Of a DNA stretch of 16,017 bases, positions 1 to 7,884 are shown piece by piece. The stretch is from an uncultured Anaerolineaceae bacterium (lineage in GTDB: Bacteria > Chloroflexota > Anaerolineae > Promineifilales > Promineifilaceae). The first letter of the stretch is position 1. Every line of letters begins with the position of its first letter. The stretch spans positions 1-16,017 of the forward strand of contig CALBTC010000212.1 in the NCBI GenBank assembly GCA_937967805.1, in the 5' to 3' direction. The notes under the pieces were generated by a model, which was not told where the DNA came from, did not search any database, and worked only from the letters and a program-made list of their open reading frames with translations. The translations under genes were made by a program, and so were the position numbers.

Positions 1-1322
1 TCTTGGGGAACGGCCGTTTTCAACGCTGCGTTCTCCACAATTTTCTGGCAAAACGTGCTGGCCGTCTCCGCCAGGGTCATCGGCGTTTCCCGCTGCAAGG
101 GCGTGCGCACCGCCAGACACATGTTATGGTAAGCGTGCCCCAGCTCGTGCGCCAGCGTGCTCACGGCGGAAAAGCCGGTCTCATAATTGGTCAGGATGCG
201 GGATTCTTTGCCGCGCAGCCCCATGCAAAATGCGCCGCCCCGCTTACCATCGCGCGGCTCGGCATCGATCCAGCTTTCGCTGAAAGCGCGTTCCGCCAGG
301 CGGCGCATCCTGGCTGAATACGTGCCAAACTGCGTCATCACAAATTCGGTGGCGTCGGCATAGGCCCAGCTTTGCTCCCCCTGCCCCAGAGGCACCAGCC
401 TGTCGTACCAGGCCAGCTTGGGCAGCCCCAGGGCACGAGCGCGGGCCTTGAGGTAACGCTGAAAGTCAGGGAAAGCGTTGCGCGTGGCGGTCATCATGGC
501 GTCCAGCGTGGGGCGGTCGATGGCGTTTTGAAACAGCACCATCTCCAGCGGCGATTCCCAGCCGCGCCGCCGGGTGATAGTCAACGTCTCCCCCTTGATG
601 CTGTTGAGCGAGGCCGCCAGGGGAACGGCCGCTTCGGCCAGCAAATCCAAAACCGCCTGGTGCGCCTGCGCCCGCAGCTCCCGATCCTGCTCAAAGGCCA
701 GATTTTGGGCAGCGGTGAGCGGCATTTTTTCAATTTCGCCGTCCCGCTCAATTTCAACGGTTAATTGGGAAGTGTAGTTATTGAACAGATGATACCAACT
801 GCTGCCTCCGGTCAGCGTCAGTTCTGCTGCCAAATCTTCCTGCTCGGGACTCATGAGATGCTGCGACTCTTGCTGTGCTCTAAGCAGCATATACTCATGC
901 GCCCGGATCACGGCCGATTGTTCCAGCAGCAGATCAACATCCAGCGATCCGATCCAGGCGGTGAACCGGGTGCCGAGCAAAGCCCGCTGAGCCAGATGCG
1001 GCAGCAGTTCGCTGTGTCGCGCCTGGGCTTTACTGTTGCGAGAATCGGTCGTGAGAAAGCCATACAGATAAACCTGCAAAACTTGTATCTGCTCATCAAT
1101 TTCGTTCAGGCGATTGACAACAGTTTCCAGCAAGGTCACCAGGTTGTCATCAACAGGTACGGCCGTATCCAACCGGTTGATCTGATTTTCATCAAACAAG
1201 GTGACCGTATCGGCAATCGCGACAATAACATCCTGGAACCCGGCCTCAAATTCCGGTGATTCCAGGCCCGGAAAAACGGTGCTAAAATCCCAATGGGGCA
1301 ACTCAGTTTTTACTTGGCTCAT
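1..1322 (-). CDS. pepF: M3-family oligoendopeptidase (PepF-like), C terminus cut off by window edge
   Basis: A zinc metallopeptidase predicted to cleave short peptides in the cytoplasm. I read this minus-strand frame by hand: it is open from the ATG at 1322 to the window edge, giving 440 complete residues. The zinc motif HELGH is at residues 392-396 (bases 135-149), with His392 and His396 as ligands and Glu393 as the general base. Glu419 in LAETAS fits the third ligand. The surrounding AHELGHAYHN and the Glu-Thr-Ala-Ser context are typical of the pepF/M3 oligoendopeptidase group. Full-length members are about 590-600 residues, so roughly 150 C-terminal residues lie outside. The start is supported by GGAGAA about five bases upstream of the ATG. 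The gene diverges from the histidine kinase. It carries two ACGGCCGT octamers, both reading Thr-Ala-Val. The family call is secure; the exact subfamily is less so. Confidence 0.9.
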   Translation of the reverse strand, partial: MSQVKTELPHWDFSTVFPGLESPEFEAGFQDVIVAIADTVTLFDENQINRLDTAVPVDDNLVTLLETVVNRLNEIDEQIQVLQVYLYGFLTTDSRNSKAQARHSELLPHLAQRALLGTRFTAWIGSLDVDLLLEQSAVIRAHEYMLLRAQQESQHLMSPEQEDLAAELTLTGGSSWYHLFNNYTSQLTVEIERDGEIEKMPLTAAQNLAFEQDRELRAQAHQAVLDLLAEAAVPLAASLNSIKGETLTITRRRGWESPLEMVLFQNAIDRPTLDAMMTATRNAFPDFQRYLKARARALGLPKLAWYDRLVPLGQGEQSWAYADATEFVMTQFGTYSARMRRLAERAFSESWIDAEPRDGKRGGAFCMGLRGKESRILTNYETGFSAVSTLAHELGHAYHNMCLAVRTPLQRETPMTLAETASTFCQKIVENAALKTAVPQ

Positions 1323-1353
1323 ATTTTCTCCAGTTTGGCTTGTTTCACACAAT

Positions 1354-1382
1354 AGTTTAGCAGCGATCAGGAGGCGGGCCAA
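1354..1382 (-). promoter_or_regulatory. Candidate promoter for the oligoendopeptidase gene
   Basis: On the minus strand TTGGCC (1377-1382) is followed after 17 bp by TAAACT (1354-1359). Each hexamer matches the housekeeping sigma consensus at four of six positions. The predicted transcript start would give a leader of about 25 bases ahead of the ATG at 1322. Seen by eye only. Confidence 0.3.
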
Positions 1383-1458
1383 TAACGAATTAGACAACCA
1401 TCTACACTCCTGCTAGTCCAATTTGCCTACTTTCCTTGCATTCTTACTTGGGTCAATC

Positions 1459-1467
1459 TGGTACAAT
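1459..1467 (+). promoter_or_regulatory. Candidate extended -10 promoter for the histidine kinase
   Basis: TGGTACAAT is a TGn-extended -10 element differing from TATAAT at one position. No good -35 sits at the normal distance (TTGCAT at 1436-1441 is 20 bp away), which is tolerated for extended -10 promoters. Predicted start near 1474. The gap between the two divergent genes (1323-1511) holds nothing else I can recognise. Confidence 0.35.
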
Positions 1468-1511
1468 GGCAAAAATCTTACCTGCCCCACCGAGAAAATT
1501 TGTGCATCTTC

Positions 1512-4100
1512 ATGAGAACCGAAATGAGCTCTTCAAATGCAACTTCTCTTTCTTCACCCGACAAAACAGCTAGTCAAGCAATCTCACCGCGCAAGCTGTT
1601 GACGCAGATGCTGGGTATCACGGCCGTTTCCCTGGCGCTAACCATCCTGCTGTTTTTGTTGCGGGGTGATTTCACTACAAGCGCTCTCAGCTTGAGCCTG
1701 GTTTATGGACTGCTTTTGGGCGTTGCTGCCGGTCTGGTTCGGGCCAATTACGTTTGGCTGGCTTCTCATGGATTTACGGCCGTTCTCTGGCTTTCCCTCA
1801 CACTTTACATAATTGCATATGGCATCAGCTCAACACCTACCTTAGGCGCTTACATTCTTGTCATCCTCGTAGCAGCTTTGCTGCTGCGCGGACGTGCCAC
1901 CATGTTTTATACCGCTCTTTCGATCGGTGTGGGGCTCATCCTGGCGTTTGCCGTCGGCACCGAACGCATCCCGCTTTACGAGCCACCTGCCAATCTCTTT
2001 GCTTCTTCGTTAAGCGCCAATTTTCCCCAATTTTTTATGACCCTGGCTTTGTTGGGCCACGTCTTTTACGCGCTGCGCTTCACGCTGGCCACGCTTCGCT
2101 TTAACGAACACGATCTGAATCAGATTCGCCAAACGTTAGGCAAGCGCACGGCAGATTTATCTGCCATGAATGAGCAACTGCGTCACGAAATAACGGAGCG
2201 GCAAGAAACAGAAGCAGCATTAGAACAGCAGCGAGCCTTTTTGCGCCAAATAATTGACACAATTCCCCATTACATTTTTGTGAAGAATGATGAGGGTCAA
2301 TTTGTCATCGTCAATGAAGCCATTGCCAGGCTGTATAAAGCAACACCGGCGGATTTAGAGGGTCATTCCGGCCGAAAGTTTAATCCACACACTAAAGAGA
2401 TGGACCAGCTTGCCCAACAAGACGAAGCTGTTCTGGCCTCACAAAAGGAGATGGTCTGGCCGGAGGTGCTTTTTACCGATCTGGACGGCAACAAGCGTTG
2501 GCTGCACATTGTGAAACGGCCGTTATCCACCAAGAATCAAAAGACCAGATACGTTTTGGGCGTAGCCAGCGACATCACGCTGATAAAACAAACCGCTGAA
2601 GCCCTGCGCGAAAAAGAGGAAAATTTCCGTACGCTCGTCGAAGCCTCCTTTGAAGGCATCATCATTTGCGTGGACCATATTATTCTGGAAGCTAATCCCA
2701 GCTTTGCCACCATGTTTGGTTATACAGCCATTGATGAGGTCATAGGGAAAAATGCCGCCGCCTTTGTTACAGATGAAAGCTCAATTGCTTTGCAAAAATT
2801 AATGAGCGCAAACCTAAAAGTCTCGCTTGAAGCCACGGGCGTTCGTCAAGATGGCAGCGCCTTCCCGGTAGAGATCGTCAGCCATCCTATCAACTATCAG
2901 GGCAACCTGGCCCAGATTAGTGGCTACCGCGATATCTCCAGCCGCAAACAGGCGGAAGAAGCGGAACAGCACGCCCAAAAGCTGGAAAGTTTAAGCATCA
3001 TGGCCGGTGGATTAGCCCACGATTTTAATAATTTGCTGGCGGCTATGATGAGCCAGATAGCCATTGCCAAGGCCCGACTAAGCCCGGAACATGCCAGCCA
3101 CGACAATTTGGATAAGGCCATTCAGGCAACTGAAACAGCCACCCTGCTCACGCGTCAACTGCTGGCCTACACTGGTCAAGGCCATTTTGAGGTAAAATCG
3201 ATACAGCTTAATCGTTTTATTTCGCAAAACTTGCAGCTATTTCAAGACGCGCTGCCTGCCAATATAACTTTTCACACCAACTTGCATGAACCGCTGCCTC
3301 ACATCAAAGCAGACAGCGTCCAAATTCAGCAAATCATTATGAATTTGTTGCTGAATGCCGCCGAAGCAATTGGCAAGCAACAAGGCACCATCACCATATC
3401 TACCACACCCTATCAACTCACTGCCGACAAAATAGAGCAATGGCAGCCCGTCAACGAATCGGTTTCTAAAGGCAGCTACGTTTTGCTAGAGGTTGCAGAC
3501 ACGGGGCACGGTATGGATGAGGCAACGCTCAGCCGAATTTTTGATCCATTTTACTCAACCAAAGGCACCGGTCGCGGCCTAGGGCTGGCAGCTGTGTTAG
3601 GCATTATTCGCGGGCACAACGGCAGCCTACGGGCAGAAAGCCAGGTAGGTTTTGGAACCGTCTTTCAGTTTCTGTTCCCTGGTGATGAATCTGAGCAACC
3701 CAATGAAGAACCAACTGACTCCTCCCTGCAATCACGCCGTGAGACGGTCCTGGTCATTGACGATGAAAAGCCAGTACGTGAAGCGATTAGTGACATTTTA
3801 GACCTGAAAGAGATTCCTTCGCTGGCAGCCGCCAGTGGCCAGGAGGGCGTAACGCTTTATGAAACACACCAAGAAAAAATTGGCCTTGTCATCCTGGATC
3901 TGTCTATGCCTGGCATGAGCGGACTAGAAACGTTCGAAGCGCTGCGTGAGCTGGACGCCACCGCCAAGATCATTCTCTCATCCGGCTTCACTGAAGGTGA
4001 AGTGCTGCAAAAAATGGCCGGCACCCAGCCAACAGGATTCCTACAAAAGCCGTACCGCCTGGAAACGGTGCTGCAAATCGTAGAGAAGCACCTAACGTAG
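1512..4100 (+). CDS. Membrane hybrid histidine kinase (6 TM, two PAS, HisKA, HATPase, receiver)
   Basis: Sensor kinase with an attached receiver, 862 residues from the ATG at 1512. About six hydrophobic segments (residues 33-193) form the membrane input region, followed by a probable coiled coil (about 200-243) and two PAS domains (about 243-365 and 370-490). The phosphoacceptor is His503 in GGLAHDFNNLL, the NtrB-like H-box type. The ATPase shows Asn615 (N box), Asp663 in DTGHGM (G1) and GRGLGLA (G2). The receiver (about 746-862) has Asp750/Asp751, phosphoacceptor Asp796 in LDLSMPGMSG and Lys850-equivalent Lys846 in LQKPY, so the phosphorelay looks intact. No separate response regulator or phosphotransfer protein is adjacent, so the output partner is unknown. 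The start is uncertain: TTG 1500 and ATG 1524 are also in frame and none has a strong ribosome binding site. It ends one base from the stop of the convergent ligase gene. Confidence 0.93.
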   Translation: MRTEMSSSNATSLSSPDKTASQAISPRKLLTQMLGITAVSLALTILLFLLRGDFTTSALSLSLVYGLLLGVAAGLVRANYVWLASHGFTAVLWLSLTLYIIAYGISSTPTLGAYILVILVAALLLRGRATMFYTALSIGVGLILAFAVGTERIPLYEPPANLFASSLSANFPQFFMTLALLGHVFYALRFTLATLRFNEHDLNQIRQTLGKRTADLSAMNEQLRHEITERQETEAALEQQRAFLRQIIDTIPHYIFVKNDEGQFVIVNEAIARLYKATPADLEGHSGRKFNPHTKEMDQLAQQDEAVLASQKEMVWPEVLFTDLDGNKRWLHIVKRPLSTKNQKTRYVLGVASDITLIKQTAEALREKEENFRTLVEASFEGIIICVDHIILEANPSFATMFGYTAIDEVIGKNAAAFVTDESSIALQKLMSANLKVSLEATGVRQDGSAFPVEIVSHPINYQGNLAQISGYRDISSRKQAEEAEQHAQKLESLSIMAGGLAHDFNNLLAAMMSQIAIAKARLSPEHASHDNLDKAIQATETATLLTRQLLAYTGQGHFEVKSIQLNRFISQNLQLFQDALPANITFHTNLHEPLPHIKADSVQIQQIIMNLLLNAAEAIGKQQGTITISTTPYQLTADKIEQWQPVNESVSKGSYVLLEVADTGHGMDEATLSRIFDPFYSTKGTGRGLGLAAVLGIIRGHNGSLRAESQVGFGTVFQFLFPGDESEQPNEEPTDSSLQSRRETVLVIDDEKPVREAISDILDLKEIPSLAAASGQEGVTLYETHQEKIGLVILDLSMPGMSGLETFEALRELDATAKIILSSGFTEGEVLQKMAGTQPTGFLQKPYRLETVLQIVEKHLT

Positions 4101-4101
4101 G

Positions 4102-6642
4102 TTATTCAACGGCCGTATCTTCCAACCCGGCCAAATGCTGCCCCACGCTGCCCCCTTCGGCAATAATCTGCTGCTGGTACTGTGACACCAGCTCGCGCCG
4201 CAGAACCTTGCCGATAAAGCTGCGCGGGAACTCCTTCACAAAAATCACCAGGCGGGGCACCTGGCTGGGCGGCAGACGGCGCTGGCAAAACGAGATGATC
4301 GTTTTGGCCGGGATACGTGTCTTCTCTTTCAGGCTAACAAAAGCCACCGGCTGGTTGGCGATGCCCACCACCACCACTTCGCGCACTTCCGGCAGCTCGT
4401 AAATCACCTCTTCCACGTCACGCGGAAAGGCCAGCGCGCTGTCTTCCCCCTGCCAGCTATCCTGCCGCCGGCTGATGATCTGGAAGTAGCCATCTTCCGT
4501 CATGCGAGCCACGTCGTTGGTGCGCAGCCAGCCGTCCTTATTAATGACTTTTTTAGTCGCCGCTTCATCCTGCCAGTAACCCCGCATCACCTGCGGCCCG
4601 CGCACGATGAGCTCCCCGATTTGCCCGGCGGCTAACGGCCGTCCCGTCTTCAAATCCACAATGCGCGCTTCGGTGCTGGGCAGCGGCAGCCCAATCGAGC
4701 CTATTTTGTGACGGCCGTTGATCGGATTGGCGTGCGTCACCGGGCTGGCTTCGCTCAGGCCGTATCCTTCCACCAGCTTGCCCTTGGTCAACTTCTCAAA
4801 CGTTTCCTTCACTTCAATCGGCAGCGGTGCAGCGCCGCTAATGCAGGCGCGAATGGAGTCGATGCCAAATTTGCGCACGCCGGGGAAATTGTTCAGCGCC
4901 ACATACATCGCTGGCACGCCAGGAAACAGCGTCGGCCGGTAGCGGCGGATATGTTGCAGCACCTCCTCCGCGTCAAAGCGAGGGAGCAATACCATGCTGC
5001 TGCCAATGCTCACCGCCAGGTTCATTGCCGAGGTCATGCCATACACATGGCTAAACGGCACCACGCACAACACCACCTCCTTGCCGTCCTGTGCGTCGGT
5101 CAGCCACATGCGCACCTGCATGGTGTTGGCCACCAGATTGTAATGGCTCAGCGTAATCCCTTTGGGTTTGCCCGTGGTGCCGCTGGTAAACTGGATCACG
5201 GCCGTATCCGTAGCCCGCACGTCCATCTTCGGCGGCTGGGGACGAAACTTGCGCAGCCAGGCGCTCCAGGCGAAGTCCGGGCTGCTGATTGGCGTGGTCG
5301 GTCGGTCGGCCGTGCGCTGGCCCGGCAACACGGCAGCGGCGAGCTTCTTTAGCAATGGCAAATAATCGGCAATGCGAGCATAAATCACGTGGCGCACGCT
5401 GCTCTGAGCCTGAATTTGCACGGCCGTTTGGCCAAAACGGCCCAGCGTCACCAGCACCTCCGCGCCGGACTCATTCGCCTGCCGCACCAGCTCCTCCGGC
5501 GGGTCCAATGGATTGGACATTACCACGATGCCGCCAATGCGCAGCGTGCCGTAATAGGCGATTACCAGATGGGGCACGTTGGGCAGCAGCAGCATGACGC
5601 GCGTCCCTTTTTTGAGGCCTAGCGACAGCAGCCCGTTGGCAAACCGGCCTGCCTGGGCGCTCAACGAACGATAGCTGAGCGTACGCCCCAAAAAGCGCAG
5701 CGCCGGCCGGTTGGGAAAACGCCGCCAGGCGCGGTCCAGCAAGCGGGTCAACGGCAGTCTTGGAACATCAATTGTGGGGGGGACGGCCGTTTCATAATTA
5801 GCCAGCCAGGGACGTTCTGCCAGTAAGCTACCCCGTCCCCCGGCTTCAACCGTGTCGCGCCAGCGAGAATGGGCGGGAACGGCCGTGTCCACCTCCAAAA
5901 AACGTTCAATGGCCCGATTCACCGCATCGCGCCGCTCCAGCATCACCATGTGGGCCGATACGCCCACGTTGATCACCTCAGAGCCTGCCGGCACCAGCTC
6001 CCCCACTCGCTCAAACGCCGACTGGGGCAAAACGCTGTCCCTGTTGCCCAAAATCACCATTGTGGGCGGCTTTAATTCCGGGAATTTGTCCCAGCCGCGC
6101 CAATGCCGCATATTGCGCAGATAAAGCTCTTGCAGCGCGTACAGAGAGGCATCCATTACCCGGTTGGCCACCGGCTGGAGCAAACGCAGCAGCACCTCCG
6201 GCAGGCGGAACATGATTCGGTACACCGGCAGGATGCTGTATTCGCCCGCGCCGGCAATCAAAATAAGGCGGCTTACACGCTCCGGGTAGCGCCAGGCCAG
6301 CTCGGTGGCAATGGCCACGCCATAGGAATGCCCCAACAATACAAACGGCCGATTCACGTCACAGTGGCGCAGCACAGCCATGATGTCGGCCAAGAGACGG
6401 TCCATCTCATACCCATGCCCTGGTCGGGAGGAGCTGCCGTGTCCGCGCAAATCAATGGCAATGACCTCATTGTGGACGGCAAACTGCTCAATCTGGTAGC
6501 GCCACTGCCGCGCCCGGCCACCAAAGCCGTGTATAAACAGTATGGTGTGTAACGGCCGTTCCGGGGCAATGCGAATGTAGCTGATCTGCACATCCGGCTC
6601 TACCTGTGCTTCTTCACGGTACAGTTCCAGATCAAGCTGCAT
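4102..6642 (-). CDS. Alpha/beta hydrolase fused to AMP-forming acyl-CoA ligase-like domain
   Basis: An 846-residue two-domain fusion. Residues 1-250 are an alpha/beta hydrolase with oxyanion HGFGG (38-42), nucleophile Ser106 in GHSYG, and probable triad partners Asp202 (GNRDSVLP) and His231 (SAHMVM). Residues 295-846 form an AMP-dependent synthetase/ligase of the FadD-like type: P-loop FTSGTTGKPKG (485-495), GYGLSE (626-631), TND at 708-710 in place of the usual TGD, and Lys812 in FIGKVLRREL, the adenylation lysine. The A8 hinge region is degenerate: SRRQD (724-728) replaces a GRxKD-like motif, and the following glycine-rich loop is unusual. A plausible role is hydrolysis of an acyl ester or lactone followed by CoA activation of the released acid; the substrate is unknown. 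The ATG lies inside the 3' end of trmB (11 bp overlap), so the two are probably translationally coupled. Seven octamers lie in the gene, two of them in the interdomain linker. Confidence 0.9.
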   Translation of the reverse strand: MQLDLELYREEAQVEPDVQISYIRIAPERPLHTILFIHGFGGRARQWRYQIEQFAVHNEVIAIDLRGHGSSSRPGHGYEMDRLLADIMAVLRHCDVNRPFVLLGHSYGVAIATELAWRYPERVSRLILIAGAGEYSILPVYRIMFRLPEVLLRLLQPVANRVMDASLYALQELYLRNMRHWRGWDKFPELKPPTMVILGNRDSVLPQSAFERVGELVPAGSEVINVGVSAHMVMLERRDAVNRAIERFLEVDTAVPAHSRWRDTVEAGGRGSLLAERPWLANYETAVPPTIDVPRLPLTRLLDRAWRRFPNRPALRFLGRTLSYRSLSAQAGRFANGLLSLGLKKGTRVMLLLPNVPHLVIAYYGTLRIGGIVVMSNPLDPPEELVRQANESGAEVLVTLGRFGQTAVQIQAQSSVRHVIYARIADYLPLLKKLAAAVLPGQRTADRPTTPISSPDFAWSAWLRKFRPQPPKMDVRATDTAVIQFTSGTTGKPKGITLSHYNLVANTMQVRMWLTDAQDGKEVVLCVVPFSHVYGMTSAMNLAVSIGSSMVLLPRFDAEEVLQHIRRYRPTLFPGVPAMYVALNNFPGVRKFGIDSIRACISGAAPLPIEVKETFEKLTKGKLVEGYGLSEASPVTHANPINGRHKIGSIGLPLPSTEARIVDLKTGRPLAAGQIGELIVRGPQVMRGYWQDEAATKKVINKDGWLRTNDVARMTEDGYFQIISRRQDSWQGEDSALAFPRDVEEVIYELPEVREVVVVGIANQPVAFVSLKEKTRIPAKTIISFCQRRLPPSQVPRLVIFVKEFPRSFIGKVLRRELVSQYQQQIIAEGGSVGQHLAGLEDTAVE

Positions 6643-7651
6643 GGCTTACATCCCGTTGCAAAACATCTGGCTGCAAATTGTGGTGTAAAATTTTGGTATC
6701 CTTGTGCAGCCCCAACAGCCAGTTGGCCAGTTGACCAATCGCCCGCTGCACGCCCAGCGTGGGCCGGGGAAAGCCCAGCTCATGCAGGCTAATCACATAG
6801 TTGCCCGGCTCCCGCTGCCGGATCACCAACCCCAGCCGCTGAGTGACCGGCTCTTCTTTGATGTAGGTTTCCACAAATAGCGATGGCTCATCATGGGCCC
6901 GAAACAGCGCCATAAAATTGACGTGGCAATCGCCGGTGGAAACTTGCCAACGGCCGTATTGCGCCTGAATCTCATCTAAATCCAAAGGGGAATGCAGCAC
7001 AACGTGGGGCATAGGAAACTCCTTGGGGATGGGAAATTTGTTGGGAACGGCCGTCTCGCGGCGTGCCCATTTGTAATAATGGCAGGTGCGCCCTTCTGCC
7101 AGGCCGATTTGCTCGTACTTGGTGCGCAGCCGCTCGTTATCTTCCGTTACAAATGTGGTGGACAGGCGACTGCGAAAGTATGGCGTCGTCTCTAATGCTT
7201 CGGTAATGGCCAGGGCATAATCAGCGTGGTCGGTGGCAATATCCAGCAACCCGCCGGGCTGCATACGCGTCGCCAGCAGGTGCAGGAACTGTGCGTTAAT
7301 CAGCCGCCGGTGAAGCTGCCGCGCTTTGGGCCACGGATCGGGAAAGTTAATGTACACCTCAGCCAGTGTCTCTGGTGCACACAATGCTTGCAGCAGGTAG
7401 CGGGCGTCACATTGCAGCAGCCGTACGTTGCTCAGCCCGGCCGTTTTGATCTTTCGCTGGGCCCGGTCCAGGGCAGGTAAAGAAATCTCCACGCCAAGCA
7501 CGTTGGCAGACGGCCGTTTCTGCGCCAGGTCTACCAAAAAGTAACCCCCGCCAAAACCAATCTCCAGCAGCAGCGGCGCCTCCCGGCCAAAAACGTCTAG
7601 CCAATTTACGGGCCAGTTCAAGCGTTGCGCGTTCAACAGCGATGTTGTCAT
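6632..7651 (-). CDS. trmB: tRNA (guanine-N7-)-methyltransferase with C-terminal extension
   Basis: Transfers a methyl group from S-adenosylmethionine to N7 of guanine 46 in the tRNA variable loop. From the ATG at 7651 the protein has 339 residues. The SAM-binding motif is EIGFGGG (30-36), the family signature NFPDPWPKARQLHRRL is at 102-117, and TKYEQIG (177-183) is the conserved C-terminal catalytic motif. Usual bacterial TrmB proteins end near residue 200-240. This one has about 135 further residues (from about 200) beginning with a Pro-rich junction; long C-terminal extensions are known in some thermophile TrmB proteins, and the role here is unknown. The frame stays open upstream to a GTG at 7738, but the ATG fits a leaderless promoter. 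A TTG at 7657 with GAGGG upstream is an alternative start. First gene of an operon with the hydrolase-ligase fusion. Confidence 0.92.
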   Translation of the reverse strand: MTTSLLNAQRLNWPVNWLDVFGREAPLLLEIGFGGGYFLVDLAQKRPSANVLGVEISLPALDRAQRKIKTAGLSNVRLLQCDARYLLQALCAPETLAEVYINFPDPWPKARQLHRRLINAQFLHLLATRMQPGGLLDIATDHADYALAITEALETTPYFRSRLSTTFVTEDNERLRTKYEQIGLAEGRTCHYYKWARRETAVPNKFPIPKEFPMPHVVLHSPLDLDEIQAQYGRWQVSTGDCHVNFMALFRAHDEPSLFVETYIKEEPVTQRLGLVIRQREPGNYVISLHELGFPRPTLGVQRAIGQLANWLLGLHKDTKILHHNLQPDVLQRDVSHAA

Positions 7652-7657
7652 GAACAA

Positions 7658-7686
7658 ATTATAGTTGCCCTCCAGAAAGCTGCCAG
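7658..7686 (-). promoter_or_regulatory. Candidate leaderless promoter of trmB
   Basis: On the minus strand CTGGCA (7681-7686) is followed after exactly 17 bp by a perfect TATAAT (7658-7663). The ATG of trmB starts six bases after the -10 box, so transcription would begin at or next to the start codon. If the TTG at 7657 were the real start this box could not be its promoter. Confidence 0.4.
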
Positions 7687-7725
7687 CCAACCGCGGCTGA
7701 CCTTGCCAAGAACGGCTGGCTCCTA

Positions 7726-7737
7726 TGTTTATAAACA
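7726..7737. promoter_or_regulatory. 12-bp perfect palindrome, possible operator
   Basis: TGTTTATAAACA is a perfect inverted repeat in the divergent region between trmB and the solute-binding protein gene, about 75-86 bp upstream of the trmB ATG. It is the right size for a dimeric repressor site. AT-rich palindromes also arise by chance, so support is weak. Confidence 0.25.
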
Positions 7738-7761
7738 CGAAGTCCCGTTTTAGATACCTTT

Positions 7762-7805
7762 ATGACACTTTATTGACACCTAATTGACACTTAATTGATT
7801 TCCGT
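7762..7805 (+). promoter_or_regulatory. Four tandem 11-bp direct repeats, Pho-box-like regulator site
   Basis: Four consecutive 11-bp units: ATGACACTTTA, TTGACACCTAA, TTGACACTTAA, TTGATTTCCGT. The TGACAC core starts at 7763, 7774 and 7785, and a decayed TGATTT follows at 7796, so spacing is exactly one helical turn. Read on the other strand the units are GTGTCA plus five mostly A/T bases. This is the layout bound by winged-helix response regulators of the OmpR/PhoB family; E. coli Pho boxes use CTGTCAT direct repeats and B. subtilis PhoP uses TT(A/C/T)ACA hexamers at 11-bp intervals. The third unit doubles as the -35 box of the downstream promoter. Confidence 0.6.
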
Positions 7806-7812
7806 CTATAAT
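7784..7812 (+). promoter_or_regulatory. Consensus sigma-70-type promoter of the solute-binding protein gene
   Basis: TTGACA (7784-7789) and TATAAT (7807-7812) are both perfect and separated by 17 bp. Transcription should start near 7819, giving a leader of about 65 bases. The -35 box is part of the 11-bp repeat array, so a bound regulator would probably compete with or reposition RNA polymerase. Confidence 0.8.
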
Positions 7813-7884
7813 GCACACACAAATTCAGAAACTGGATTCTTCGGCCGAAAAAATCCACCCAAACCCGTTTCGGAGGATAGAAGC

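Noticed and set aside
3..317. Plus-strand open frame at the left edge
   Set aside because: Shadow of the minus-strand oligoendopeptidase, whose HELGH motif is read from the same bases.
4708..5352. Long plus-strand open frame of 214 codons opposite the ligase gene
   Set aside because: It is rich in His, Arg and Ala, without domain motifs, and lies fully antisense to a gene with clear ANL motifs. The same applies to 6103-6552, 8431-8919 (minus) and 14017-14466.
4102..6642. OleB-OleC fusion of the olefin (head-to-head hydrocarbon) pathway
   Set aside because: OleBC fusions also join an alpha/beta hydrolase to an AMP-ligase fold, but OleB uses an aspartate nucleophile (haloalkane dehalogenase type), while this protein has Ser106 in GHSYG. 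No oleA or oleD is adjacent.
7762..7805. CRISPR-like array
   Set aside because: The 11-bp units are contiguous, with no spacers, and are far too short; no cas gene is present.
7795..7884. 30-residue N-terminal extension of the solute-binding protein
   Set aside because: It overlaps the promoter -10 box and would bury the lipoprotein signal; ATG 7885 has GGAGGA seven bases upstream.
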